Assembly (NCBI GenBank): GCA_002633025.1 | Contig: NMRB01000732.1 | Location: 1 to 64,000 of the forward strand | DNA length: 64,000 nucleotides | Origin: Notospermus geniculatus | Lineage: Eukaryota > Nemertea > Pilidiophora > Heteronemertea > Lineidae | Direction of reading: 5' to 3' | Position numbers and translations under genes: made by a program | The notes under the pieces: model-generated | What the model was told of the DNA's origin: nothing | The model's input: only the letters and a program-made list of their open reading frames with translations | Databases searched by the model: none | Part shown: positions 1-11,240 of the stretch, in pieces | How positions within the stretch are numbered: position 1 is the first letter of the stretch | How the letters are laid out: every line of letters starts with the position of its first letter

Positions 1-1675
1 TTTCTCCTGATTTATTTGCAGTGGTACATCGACACTGATCCATAAATTCTGCTACATTACGTTCCCAGCCTTTGAATTTTTCTACTTCTTCAAGAGAATG
101 CGGCTGTTTTAAAAAAAATCTTGCCTGATTGCAGTGAATGTGGGTGAAGCTTCATGTAAAAAAGAATTGTCTTGGAATGAACTATAGAACCATCAAGGAA
201 GGGGAAAGAGCTGTTGAAGGCTGGCATGTTTATGAGAAATTTTGATTACCCCCAGGGCTTTGTGCCTGGGGCGGGGCATCCTGACACTTCTAACTGCCAC
301 CCTGATGCATGATGCATTAGCCATTACTCTTTTTGCTGGGACATGCATAGCGATGGTATTCATGCTTGCATAGACAAGTTAATCCACTCACACCAAATCA
401 CAAGTCGGAGTTGAGCAAGATTTACGCCTTATTATTTTCTTTTTACCTCATCTTTGAATTTTTCAACATAACCAAGGGAGAAAGTCTGCATGACATTTCC
501 CTTTTCCACTCCATTCAGTGCAGGCGTGAGTATTAAATCACCCCTGCGTGTCAATGAAGAATAGCCCTTTACACTTTATGCGTGAAAAACCCTGCGAAAG
601 AACATGGAAAGCTAATCGCCGTATCAAAGACCAATGTGCGTGATCATGGACTGAGCGGGAAAAGAATCGCCATTATAACCTTCCGTCTTGTCCATACTCG
701 GATAATGCCCCCGTGGCGGTTAATGCTGCATGATGAAGTAGTCTAACAGCATGAAAAAAGCATAAAGAGCTTTACGTATGAAAAACTAATTTCTCTATTA
801 CCGTCGATAAATGGAAGAAGGTAGCTCCTGAAATTACGGCCTGTCCGTGCAGCACATCCTAATTGCACAAAAGGAGGGAAGTGGGCTAATTTTCGCTGTG
901 TGCAGCTGTCTGCTTGCGTGGTGAAAATGTTACTTCTGGAGAGATGATTTGTAAATGATTGCATACTGATCAGTACAAGGACCAATAATTGAGCTGAGAT
1001 GTGGCGATTTGGGTGGGGCCTTTGAGTGCAGTTGTAGGCAAACCCTAATTTCGTCCTTCCAAGTTACAAGAAAATGTGTCTTTCCTAATGAGATACCGGT
1101 AATTGGTTTCAGAAATAGCAATATCAGAGACCTGCTAACTTGAAATTTTGAGAATTCCCAAAAAATGTCCAAAATTAAGCACTAGAGTTGAGGAATCTGT
1201 CCAAATTATGCAAATAAAGCTTGGATGTGATCACCATCATGCCTGTGTGTCGTAGGCATTGCCATAATTTCATGCAGAAGCATTCCTACCTTGCAATTCC
1301 TTTGGAGTGGTAAAATCTGCTTACGTTATTCATTGTGCATTGATTTTTGCGTGTGTCTCCTGCTGCACTCATTTCCGGCCCTTAGAGTGGACGGCTCGGC
1401 ATCAAGCCGTCACTCCATGACTCCAGAGTAACCCAATGGACATTTTTCTAGCTGTTTCTTTTTCACCCCAATCAATGTTTCGATCATGCTGGATTTCTGA
1501 GGACAGCGTTAATGGATGGTGTTGACAGACATGTGAAGAAACTGTAACCATGTGAATGTGTTGGGCTTCTTGGCTGCCGTGGTTTACTTTTAGTTTTACG
1601 CTGATAAGGAGCTTGAAACTAACTAACTAAAGCTTCAGTGTTGGGGTTGGCAGGTTTTTAACAGGGATTATGGTG
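1..1675. other. Intronic sequence, nothing recognised
   Basis: AT-rich sequence with no convincing exon, RNA gene or recognisable repeat. The upstream part of the gene lies before base 1, so this is presumed to be intron. The short ORFs here have no splice context or conserved motif. Confidence 0.5.
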
Positions 1676-1676
1676 T

Positions 1677-1861
1677 TAAGCCCTGTTTCCACTACAACGG
1701 ATTCCGCTGCGGTTTGCGGCGCCAGAGCTGTTTTCACAGGCATTGGGATAATTAACACAACATGTATTGTTAAACCTTCGAAGGATTATCCAAAATCCTG
1801 TGAAAACCGCTCTGGCACTGCAAACCACAGCGGAATCCGTTGTAGTGGAAACAGGCCTTTA
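1677..1861. mobile_element. Inverted-repeat MITE (family 1)
   Basis: About 185 bp with arms of roughly 60-70 bp. The left arm begins AAGCCCTGTTTCCACTACAA. The right arm ends with its complement, TTGTAGTGGAAACAGGCCTT. The loop contains TTAACACAACATG. A more diverged relative lies at 32052-32240, sharing the TGTGAAAACCGCTC block and the ends. Non-autonomous: no transposase. Confidence 0.8.
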
Positions 1862-1864
1862 GAG

Positions 1865-4111
1865 TGTAAAGAAAGGCATTAGGGGTGGAGGGAGATATCT
1901 ACTTGCCCAACCAAACTTTTCAACCAGAGTAAATATCCAGTGAGGGGGCTGACAGAGTTTTCCTTTTCTATGTCACCGTGTATTCTTGCCTAATTGAATT
2001 TCTTGTCTTATGAAAAGATATTGAATGGTCATCCCCAAGCCAAGCTTACTTCATCCAACAACAGAATGCTTTTAGTAACTTCCTGTTTTCAATATTTAAA
2101 TATCGAAGTGTTACAAATGAAGGTATTTCTGGCAGAATATGATGGCAAGTCTTGAAGATCCTGCTTTTGTTGCATTCTTTTTCATTGCTTGCTGCGAGCA
2201 GTGGGGTAATCCACAATTATGGCAAATACACAAAATATCACTGAGCAAAACTTCCCTTAAAGCTTGTGGTATTGACTGTAGGCAAAAATTAGGAAAAGTT
2301 TTTCCTGTATTAATTGTTGAAGAATTTACCAGAGTCCTGCCCTGTCTGTAGGGTTAATCCATTAATTCCATTAATTCAGTGACAGAAATGATGGAAAAGT
2401 TTTGTCACAGTTGAAAAAGTTGTTTTTGCCCCCAAGGTCTGTTATGTTGTTGGCTTCTTCGTCCGTTGGATTTCTTCCTGTTTAATACAGAAAAGAAATG
2501 AATCTATATCTTAGCTCATTTGTTGAGATGATTCTCCATTGTGTCTCCCATCCCTTTGTTTAACTCCACTGCCAAGGTCCAGCCCCTTTCAAAATATTAA
2601 CATACAGAAACACAGAAAAAAAATGACTGTTTATGGAAGCTCTTCTTTAAGTCCTTCTATCCTGTGGCAGCAGCATCAGGTTGACACGATAAGAAAAAAT
2701 ACCCTTTATCGTTTATAAGTCGTTATTTGTAAAGGTATCTGAATCATGGGTGCCTTGAATGCCATTTTTCAATACGAGCCTTGCTCACCTTAAGAAAGGA
2801 AACCCGTCAACGGCTTATTTCCATTCAGCCATGAGGTTGTATTACCACCAAACATCCGAAGCCTTAGGGCTAGACATGACATTTCCATCTGGCGATTTCC
2901 TACAGCTTCTACTAGTATTCTCTGTCCAATGGACTTTTGTCTTGTCTGTTAAAAATTGTTACTTAGGCCGTTTTATTATTACTTGGTTTACGGGAAATTT
3001 GGTAGATAATCTTAAGTCGGATCGAGGGAGGAAAAAATTTTTAAAAAAAGAGCATAACTGGTTTTTTTCCTGGAGCTGAGGTTCAAATATTATATCGACC
3101 CAAGAACGGAAGAAACAAAACAACTCGCATGGCATGCATGGTAAAAAGCTGAAGTTTATTCATTCAACGTTTGTGCAATTTTATTTTTTCAACATCAAGA
3201 AGCTGAAACACAACATCGGCAGGAAAAAATAACTGAGAAATTTGAAGTTTTATTTTTTTTCAGAGGTTTATTTTTATGCAGAGGATTGGCGGAGAAAAAA
3301 CAACAACCGAAATTCAATTTTTTTTCTGAATTCAGCAGTTTCAACGTCGGCGGTCCTGTAAACCAAGTATAAAAAAAGGCCTTTACATACCTGAGGTGAT
3401 ACTTTATGTTTGCCTCTATTTCCATACGAACTGAGTACAGTGCACAATACATGTTTTTTTTTTCCAGATTGATACCAAACTTCTTTCCAAGCTAGCAGAA
3501 AGTCATCTCATTGTCCATGCTGTACAATAATAATTTCCTGTGAACCCTGTGAACAATTTCCTTATGTTACATAGACACCTTTCTTCCAAGTTTTTCTTGT
3601 AGTATATCTACAAGAAATACCTTCAGGAACCACAAGATAAAACTCACTGTGTCCTTGATTTTTATATTACGGTTCCTGAAGGCATTTCTTCCTATTGTAG
3701 GAAGAGTTTCTTGTTCATGGTAAAAACAAACCTTTTTGGAAATGTTGTTCCCAGCTTCACTGAATAATGTTTCTTTTTCCCCAACAGAGCACTTAGCTCA
3801 GACGCTTATCCAAGGTGGCGCACCCGCCGCATGCCCCCCTTTGGCCAACAAATCTGTAAAATCGACCGTGAAGTTCTGGAACTTGGCACAAATTTCAATG
3901 TTCCTAACACAGGGTGCCCCCTCTTTGCCCAAATCCTGGATCCGCGCTTGTGACTTCCTCCTAACCTTCTTTTCATCAAAATTGATATGGTCAATTTCCT
4001 AATGGTTCTAAAACTTCCACAATTTTGGAACACTATGAGCAGTTTCCTTTACTGGTATGTAGTCACCCTTCCAAGTTTCTCATATACCTCTGTGTGATTT
4101 TTTACTTTCAG
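1865..4111. other. Intron upstream of exon A
   Basis: No confident exon. It contains A/T-rich and T-run sequence (3195-3470) and locally repeated phrases such as CTTCCAAGTTT near 3590 and 4068. A short open segment after a CAG at about 3468 lacks a usable donor and was not called. Confidence 0.4.
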
Positions 4112-4230
4112 CCAAAGAGGAATGTGAGATGCAAGACATTGCCGTTCAGGCCTCTTCAAGATTGAAAGAAGCTTTGATGAAAAACCGTGAAACCCAGGCA
4201 AAATTGGACGAAGAAAACACTAATCTTAAG
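4112..4230 (+). CDS. LRRCC1: LRRCC1-like exon A (partial CDS)
   Basis: The acceptor is TTTTTTACTTTCAG. The exon starts in phase 1, so one base of the first codon comes from an exon upstream of the window, and reads AKEECEMQDIAVQASSRL onward for about 40 residues with no stop. It is charged and helix-forming with no proline, which fits a coiled coil. It ends AATCTTAAG and is followed by GCAAGC, so the donor appears to be the rare GC type. No GT nearby gives a good donor in phase with exon B. It ends in phase 0, matching exon B. Being the first exon seen, its upstream partner is unknown. Confidence 0.72.
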
Positions 4231-4349
4231 GCAAGCTTTCCAATGGTTGTGATGTTTGACTTTTTATATCATTAGGCCCTGAGACGAGGGTAATGCAAGC
4301 ATTTGTTTCCGTACTTTTCACCTCCAGCGAAAATTGCATTGCTTCATTT

Positions 4350-4550
4350 ACGATGTTTTGAGAAAGGTTTTGAAAATGGGTTAAAATTTTGTAGGCGTAA
4401 TGGTTGTTTTGAGAAAAGTTCTGAAAATGGGTTAAAATTTTGTAGGTCTATGGTTGTTTTGAGAAAAGTTCTGAAAATGTGTTAAAATTTTGTAATGGGT
4501 GTTTTGAGAAAAGTTCTGAAAATGGGATAAAATTTTGTAATTTTTTTCAG
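4350..4550. repeat. Degenerate tandem repeat ending at the exon B acceptor
   Basis: Four units of about 45-57 bp with the core TTTTGAGAAAAGTTCTGAAA followed by ATGGGTTAAAATTTTGTA. The last unit runs straight into TTTTTTTCAG and exon B. The first two units end in TTTTGTAG/G, which resembles a 3' splice site, so the array carries decoy acceptors. Confidence 0.85.
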
Positions 4551-4685
4551 GAGGATTTGTTGGAGTTCCAGCAAAGGCTTGAGAAATCGAAAGAGCAGGA
4601 GGAAGAGTTGAGGAGTACATTGCGGGCTTTGGAGGAGACTGCAGCAAAGGGAGAGACCGAGAAAATCAAACAACATGCACATGAG
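4551..4685 (+). CDS. LRRCC1: LRRCC1-like exon B
   Basis: 45 whole codons in phase 0-0, starting EDLLEFQQRLEKSKEQEEEL and ending KIKQHAHE. The acceptor is TTTTTTTCAG and the donor is GAG/GTAAAT. The pattern of hydrophobic and charged residues is a strong coiled coil. The 3' splice site lies at the end of a degenerate tandem repeat (4350-4550) whose other units end in TTTTGTAG, so decoy acceptors lie just upstream. Confidence 0.82.
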
Positions 4686-4891
4686 GTAAATCATTCATCA
4701 CAAATGTTTTTATTGTGACCCATAAGAGCTGTCATTCTACGAGCATGGTTAACTCTGAGCCTGACGTGAATGATGAAGTCCCTGGCATATAACTGGATTT
4801 GGTGTTGGGATGAAGAGGATATTTCTGTCTCTGTGCCATTGTGTCACAGCAAAGTGGCCAGATAAAACCATGGTTCCTTCATTTTCTGCAG

Positions 4892-5073
4892 TACAGTGGA
4901 ACCTCTCTTAACGGACATCTCTGCCAGGAGGACACCTCTCTATTAAGGACACTCAAGTTCAGTTCCAAATTGACCACTTCTATTCATTTTGACCTCTGTA
5001 ATCAGGACACCTCTCAGTTAAGGACAGCATTTGTCAGTCCCAGAGGTGTCCTTAATAGAGAGGTTCTACAGTA
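4892..5073. mobile_element. MITE with TACAGTGGAACCTCTCT-type ends
   Basis: 182 bp. The left end TACAGTGGAACCTCTCT is matched by the right end AGAGAGGTTCTACAGTA, both next to TA. Internal sequence repeats GGACACCTCTC. The ends resemble Tc1/mariner/pogo-type elements. A related internal fragment lies in the duplicated blocks near 53490 and 55466. Confidence 0.75.
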
Positions 5074-5344
5074 ATTACTTGTCTGCGGACAAGGCTGATG
5101 GTCCTGATTTGTAACTTCATGCAGACTCAATGAAATTAGCAACAGGTTCCCACAGAATTGCTCTCAGAGCAGTCAATATGTAGCTTACTCGTTAGTGGAA
5201 AATCATCCTTGATGAATTTCTTCAAATTGAAAAAACCCTATGTGTGGCACCTACATCAGTCAATAGCTGAGTCATTCATAATCATAAGAAATCACCCTCA
5301 AAACTTTCATTAAACAGTAAAAATTTGAGTCACCTACCAGAAAA

Positions 5345-5578
5345 ATACTGTAAAGCAGGAAAATTTCGCGTGCAGGAAATATTCGCGAATTTCGTGAGAG
5401 TGTATGAGTCGTGAAAATTTCCTGTCGCGATTATAAATACACGCAAGTGATAAACATGGTCCGTGAAAGAAAAGTGAAAAAAATGGCAGAGACTCGCGAA
5501 AATATCCTGAGGCGAATATGTCTACAAATCTTGATTCGTGAAAATTTCCAGCCGCGAAATTATCTTGCTTTACAGTAT
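5345..5578. mobile_element. MITE with ATACTGTAAAGCAGGAAA ends
   Basis: 234 bp. Left ATACTGTAAAGCAGGAAAAT, right complement ending CTTGCTTTACAGTAT. The interior is rich in GCGAAAATTTCC-type motifs in both orientations. No coding capacity. Confidence 0.75.
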
Positions 5579-5614
5579 ATGGTTGGGTGTATAAAGTGGA
5601 TAATGCTAACTTAG

Positions 5615-5866
5615 GCAACACTTATGCTAACTGATGAAGATCTTCGTCATCTTGATCTGAAGCTATTTTGCTATGAAAAACAAGGCGAGAAGCTGAAGAG
5701 AATTCAAATGCATGTCACATCAGGTTTGAAAGATGATTCATATGAAAGCCGGCGGACAGAAATAGAGCTTTTAGATGCCATAAATCTGCATCGTGTGGAA
5801 GAAATTTACAGTAAGCAATCAGTTCTATCACTTGGGAATGGTTTAAAGGATTTATTGCGAAGGTAA
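5615..5866 (+). other. Unassigned open segment with coding-like composition
   Basis: An open frame from an AG at 5613-5614 to a TAA at 5864 reads MLTDEDLRHLDLKLFCYEKQ and continues for 80 residues, charged and without low complexity. TGCTAACTTAG before it resembles a branch point plus acceptor, and CGAAG/GTAAAA at its end resembles a donor. Its phases (0 to 2) do not fit between exons B and C of the LRRCC1-like gene, so it is not part of that reading frame. It may be a fragment of an old gene or transposon, or chance. I do not recognise it. Confidence 0.2.
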
Positions 5867-6138
5867 AAACAGGGTGTCAATGACAATTCCCAGGGAACTC
5901 TAGTTAGTCTACGCAGTCTGAGTCGCTTTGTACCAGCATGCTCGGTTCACAGCTAGGATGTTTATGTCGAAGATTTGAAATGCTGCTTTGGTGAAGAAAC
6001 TGAAGTTTTGTCACTGCCTGGAACAGGACCAACCACTGCACGGATTTCCTTCCAGCAGAATGATGATACCAACAAACTGAAGCTTTGTCACTGCCAACCA
6101 CAGACTTCCTGCTGACATAATGTTGATACCAACAAGGC

Positions 6139-6690
6139 GTGATGGATCATCCATACATGAGTGGTGGCACCCCATCCGTAGAAGAGTGGAATTGGCTGAC
6201 CATTCCTAAAGGAATGGAATGGCAAACCATTTGCCGAAAAGTTATTGTAGCGAACCATCTAAGAATGGTAATGGCAAACCCTCTGCCAAAGAGTGATTGT
6301 GGCAGACCATCTGTAAAAGAATGGTAATGGCAAACCATCTGCGTAAGATTGATTGTGGCAGACCATCTGTAAAAGAATGGTAATGGCAAACCATCTGCAA
6401 AAGAGTAATTGTGGCAGACCATCTTTAAAAGAATGATAATGGCAAACCATCTGCTAAAGAGTGACTGTGGCAGACCATTTGTAAAAGAATGGTAATGGCA
6501 AACCATCTGCAAAAGAGTGATTGTGGCAGACCATCTGTAAAAGAATGGTAATGGCAAACCATCTGCAAAATAGTGATTGTGGCAGACCATCTGTAAAAGA
6601 ATGGTAATGGCAAACTGTCCAGAAGGTAGAGGTAGCATACACCATTCATAAAAAAGTGGTAGTGCCACACCATCCGTGAAAGAGGGAATG
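6139..6690. repeat. 56-bp minisatellite
   Basis: About nine units with a 56-bp period (for example GGCAGACC at 6301, 6357, 6413, 6469). Each holds two half-units, AATGGCAAACCATCTGC and TTGTGGCAGACCATCTGT, so the ancestral period may be about 28 bp. The long open frame on the minus strand is a by-product of the repeat. Confidence 0.92.
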
Positions 6691-7905
6691 GTACATCACT
6701 AAAGTACTTCCAGTACTCGACAATTGTGACTCGGTATTTGAATAATCAGTACAGTCTGGCTGAACTTTCAATGGCAACAAGTTCTTATAATGAAGGTTTG
6801 GACTGCAGTGGAAAAGGTCGGCAGAAGATTCACATCTCTATTGAGTGGTGGCAGATGAGGAAGCTTTGTTCAATTTCATTTGAATGTCTACTGCTGAGCA
6901 CTAAAAGCTATCTTGGATGTTATCCAGACAGGTTTCGACTTGAGATTTTCCCAGACAAGTTGTTCTGTAAAGGTAATTAAGTTGGTAATTGAACAGAAAA
7001 GATACAGACTTAGATTTAGATTCTTTGTACCCTGGTTGAATTCGTGAAAGACTTTGACTAGATTCGTAAAGCTTCAAGACCACTGCAACAGGTAGCTTGC
7101 TTTTACTTCAAAAGATTTCAGGAAAGACAGGAGGAGGATGTTAGCAGCCTGCTGAATTACAACTAATGTCACCGAAGCAATTTGTATCCTATTGTTGTCT
7201 ATAATTCTCATTGGTTGAGTTGATGCTTGTCTTTAACTCATCTGCCCCAAGGTTTGAGCAGACAGTATCTTCTGTTGAAGTTTCCTAAAAGAGTTGGAAA
7301 GAATTTGAAGAAACATTCTCCAGATGGTTGATGACAAGAACCTTTCATCAAATATGAATTGGCTAATACATGGAAATGCGTTTAGATCTATTCTTCACTT
7401 CTATGGAAATGCCTTGTTCATTGTTAGTTCCATGATAGACAAGATTACATCGGAAGCAATGATCTGACATCAATAGACTTATCGGCTGGTCAACCCTGAT
7501 CTCAAGACATCAAATGCAACATCCGCGTGCTGGAAACTGTCATGTCCAATCAGACGTCTCTTCCTTTTCTGTCTGGTATGACTGAGGGTCCATGGATAGA
7601 ATTCACCTATCTGCACTGAGGAACACAGAGTCTGCTTTTGTTCTGGTGGACTTGTCCTGAATTAAAAGGAAGCAAAGCCGTTTGTTTCCTTTCGCTACCG
7701 ATACCGCCCCTCAGCGGCACATCTGAATATACCGCCTGAGCACATGGCAGAATTGTTTGCTGATAAAGTCTACTTTCAAGATACGAAGCGTAGATGATGT
7801 ATGTAGTGTTAAACACCACACAGATATCTGCACAAATTTCTAGAAAATTGACAAGTTTTCTTGGAAAGAATTCAATTGTGAAAGGGTTAACCATTATCGT
7901 TCTAG
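6691..7905. other. Intron sequence before exon C
   Basis: No gene, RNA or clear repeat recognised. Several short open segments around 6726-6980 and 7607-7945 have no splice support or motif. Confidence 0.4.
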
Positions 7906-8045
7906 TCCAAGATGACCCAGGAGGCTCAGATGAGGTCCGCTGCAATCGCCAGAGAACTGGAGCTTATCAAGAACCAGCTTAAGACAACAAAGTCCCAGCT
8001 TCAGCAGCTGCAAGAACTGCTGGCCACAAGAGAACAAGAACACAG
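7906..8045 (+). CDS. LRRCC1: LRRCC1-like exon C
   Basis: Reads MTQEAQMRSAAIARELELIK and continues to LLATREQEHR, a clear coiled coil. Two in-frame acceptors are possible. CGTTCTAG gives a start at 7906 and two extra residues (SK). TCCAAG gives a start at 7912. The first has the better pyrimidine context. The donor is CACAG/GTAAAT, ending in phase 2. The ATG at 7912 is internal to the protein, not a start codon, because exons A and B join to it in frame. Confidence 0.82.
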
Positions 8046-8154
8046 GTAAATGTCAATGTCCTCAGATTGGCACTGAGGAATTTTTCTTTCATTGACCTAT
8101 AGCAAAAATAGACTTGCAATGCTACAGTTGAGCTACACAATTACCGGTAAGTAA

Positions 8155-8355
8155 TTGTGTTAAAGGGACCCACCCTAGAGGCATCCTCCTCATAGGCAGT
8201 TTGATGTGCTCATTACACCGATCGGTTGGTATGAGAATCTAACTCTGACACGTATTGCACGTAAGATACATTAGACATCAATATTTGAGCCAAAATCTGT
8301 AGGTTGTCATTGCTAGCGCCACCTGTGATGAAGTGACTGATTGATATGAGCCCAA
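8155..8355. repeat. Dispersed repeat (family 2), copy 1
   Basis: Shares the order AAAGGGAC, TTTGATGTGCTCATTACACC, GGTTGTC, CACCTGTGATGAAGTGAC and GATATGAGCC with the segment at 30998-31185. The two copies are about 80% alike by eye. No terminal repeats are obvious, so it may be the interior or end of a larger element. Confidence 0.75.
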
Positions 8356-9231
8356 TAGCTAGCTGCCAATAGTGTTGCAAAGCCAAACTGTATTAATCAA
8401 GTTAGCATGTGTGAAATCAATGCAACAATATTAATGTCTGTCAAATTATCAATTTGCATTCATTCACCTGAGATGTTTTGACTAGAATTGGGAAAATAAT
8501 GCATTCTAAAATTCAATAGATACAAGAGATACATTTACTCTTGTCATTGTCCTTACTAACAGAACAAAAGAATATTATGTGTCATTTCCTAGTTTAAATT
8601 GCTCGCTTCGATGCCAGTCTGCACACTATCGGAAATTTTTATGCATTGTCTGCTACGTCCTTTGATATTCAAGCAATTGATTCTCAGTTATGTGTTTTAA
8701 AAATTTGGAGCTTTTATGGTGTGAAAATGATGATTTTTCCACAGATAATTGATTTTGAAATTTACGACTACGGGTGAGTTCTCGCATGGCTGGCCTTTTG
8801 GAAAGAAAATTATATCGAAAGTAGTTGCTGTCATTGGTAAAATTCATTCAGTGTTAAAAGCGTATCTTCAATTTTCAACATCGCTGTTACGCTGGGACCC
8901 AGGGGCCTCAAACTCACCTAACTGATTGCAGAGGTGAGAACTTTGGTTGGAGGCCCATACCACTGAATATTGAGTGTACATCGCTTCACGTGAACTGAAA
9001 ATGTTGTCCTAGAGCAATGTCAATCAGATAGCAAAATATCCACCACATTTCCTTACATAGCCTCTGCTAAAGGGCAGTTTTCTGGGGAAGAATTGTGCAG
9101 AAGAGGTTCTTTGAAGCAAGAGTTGACGTCAAAATGTCATGATCAGTTTTGACGTCGTCACCGGCCATTTGACGTCCAACGTGGCTGATTCTTTGCAGTC
9201 ACGTGACTGTTGTGACTTCAGTGAAGAACCT

Positions 9232-9395
9232 CTATAGATCGTTTTCACGACGTAACTCCGACAGTGTCCGCCATGATGACGTTACACGTTTTGCCCACCA
9301 GCAGAAACGCAAAATGCATTGGCTGCTGGTGGGCAAAACACGCAACGTCATCATGGCGGACACTGTCGGAGTTACGTCGTGAAAACGATCTATAG
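9232..9395. mobile_element. Near-perfect palindromic element
   Basis: 164 bp. The left arm CTATAGATCGTTTTCACGAC is answered by GTCGTGAAAACGATCTATAG. The arms of about 75 bp are nearly identical right up to a short loop around AGAAACGCAAAATGCATTGG. Such long arms suggest a young MITE or fold-back element. Confidence 0.85.
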
Positions 9396-10319
9396 GGTCC
9401 CTTTGAGAGAGTTTGTATTTTATTAGATCATTATGGATATATTTTTACTATGGGATGGTAAGGGGATATTCTGGTCACTTTGCCGTAAATGCCAGTGACC
9501 TTTTGTTCTGTATTTATAATTGGACAACTGGTCAGATCGTGGCATTTGGGAAATATGCCGTTCTGGGGACAATTATGGAAATTTGAACTTGTCATATCCG
9601 GTGTTCTTGGGCAGTGTCTCAAATCGCTTCATCACGTCCTAGTCTTGCACTGTCTGCAATTGTGGAGTACGCAAGTGAAAGGTCACTCTGTCATGTTGGA
9701 GAAAAAACGTCAGAATAGTGTAAGTGGTGTGCGGATAGTCACGTAACCTGATTCATCATCAGAATGTTGAATGAGATAAAACCTTTGATTGCTGAAAGAT
9801 GATATTATTGTGGAGAAAAATGGATGAGATGACATGAGAGATTTAGCCTACACTCACCACTGATGTGGTCCTCATAGTGGTTTTGTGTGTTGTCGGAAGA
9901 GTGCAAGTTTGATTACAACGTAGGCCTAATAAATGTTGATGATCCTTATATGTCATTACATGGCATCTAACCCTGTTGGATTTGCCAGAGGTATGGAGTC
10001 CACCTAGGGCCTACTTCACCTGTGTGCTGTGTCTTTTACTTGCCCTGGCGTAGACACTCAGGCATGAGGGACCACGGCTTTTAGTCTCATCCAACAGGCC
10101 TTCTTTTGTTCACAACATTTCTCTACATGTTCTGGCCACAGGATTGTCGCCACGCACTGACCCAGCCCCAGATAAGGGTTGTAAGTCGAGCGTGTTATCC
10201 TTCACCCATGAGGCCAAGGTCTCATAAGAGGTGATCCAGCTTCAGTCCTACCCAAGAAAATGAAGGGCAAAGTCAGAGAAGGGCAGTACTTTGATCTGTT
10301 CATTACACTTCCATTTCAG

Positions 10320-10436
10320 GAAAGAGCTCTCAACACGGTATAGCCTAGAGAGTAATGAATTACAAGAACTCTTGAAGAAGGAAAGTGCAAGAGTCGAGGA
10401 AAAATTCCAGTGTGAGATCAGTGCAAAACAAGAAAG
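10320..10436 (+). CDS. LRRCC1: LRRCC1-like exon D
   Basis: The acceptor is CTTCCATTTCAG and the donor is GAAAG/GTAAGA. With two bases from exon C it reads RKELSTRYSLESNELQELLK and continues to ISAKQER. It runs phase 2 to phase 2, coiled coil without proline. It precedes a 9-kb intron. Confidence 0.82.
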
Positions 10437-10859
10437 GTAAGACCACTGTGCTGTAATCTCTGGGGCAATATATCTGATCTTAGCTTTCTCTCCCCCAATT
10501 TAACTCAGATGCCTTGCTCAAAGTGATCCCCAGAGAGTTGCCGTTTCCCTGGAAAATGGTAGTTTTTGAGTTAAGAGAACAAAGGTGGGGAATTTATTTT
10601 CTCAGTTGATTGCCTTGTGCGATGTTTTTTTGAGCATTTTTGATTAGACTCCATGCCATTTGTCACGTACGTGAGAGAATTTTGTTTACCAGTATCATGA
10701 CTTTTGCCTGTCATGTACACAAGAGACCTGTAAAATCTATGCAGTTATAATTTTGGCCTCAGATGGCCGCTTCCAGTCTCAGGTTTGCTGGGGCATGAAC
10801 TTTGGGATCACCCACCCTATTAACCATTTTGGTGCCGAATCCCAGTAGAGCGGGACAGC

Positions 10860-11240
10860 GCACATTGATGCAAAGCACCATGTGATTTTGATCATAAGCG
10901 GCACTGAGTGCCATGTGATTTCATCACAAAGTGCCATGTGATTTTGATCACAAGCGGCACTGAGTGCCATGTGATTTCATCACAAAGTGCCATGTGATTT
11001 CATCACAAGTGAGACAACGTGTCATGTGGTTTCATCACAACACAAGTGATGTAAAGTGCCATGTGATTTCATCACAAGTGGGACAAAGTGCCATGTGATT
11101 TCATCACAAGTGCCATGTGATTTCATCTCAAGTGATGCAAAGTGCCATGTGATTTTATCACAACACAAGTGATGCAAAGTGCCATGTGATTTCATCACAA
11201 GTGATGCAAAGTACCATGTGATTTCATCACAAGTGAACTC
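10860..11240. repeat. Minisatellite, GTGCCATGTGATTTCATCAC units
   Basis: About a dozen units of 30-48 bp, each with GTGCCATGTGATTTCATCAC followed by AAGTGATGCAAA or AAGTGGGACAAA. It lies in the intron between exons D and E. Variable unit length indicates repeated expansion and loss. Confidence 0.9.

Noticed and set aside
3469-3535. Open segment after TTTTTTTTTCCAG reading IDTKLLSKLAESHL, a possible exon before exon A
   Set aside because: No acceptable donor in the phase needed for exon A (phase 1). The surrounding sequence contains locally repeated non-coding phrases.
6147-6668. 173-codon minus-strand ORF
   Set aside because: It is the 56-bp minisatellite read in one frame. The other two frames are also open, and there is no non-repeat part.
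10860-11240. Regular repeats that might suggest a CRISPR array
   Set aside because: The units are directly tandem without unique spacers, and the host is an animal. It is a minisatellite.
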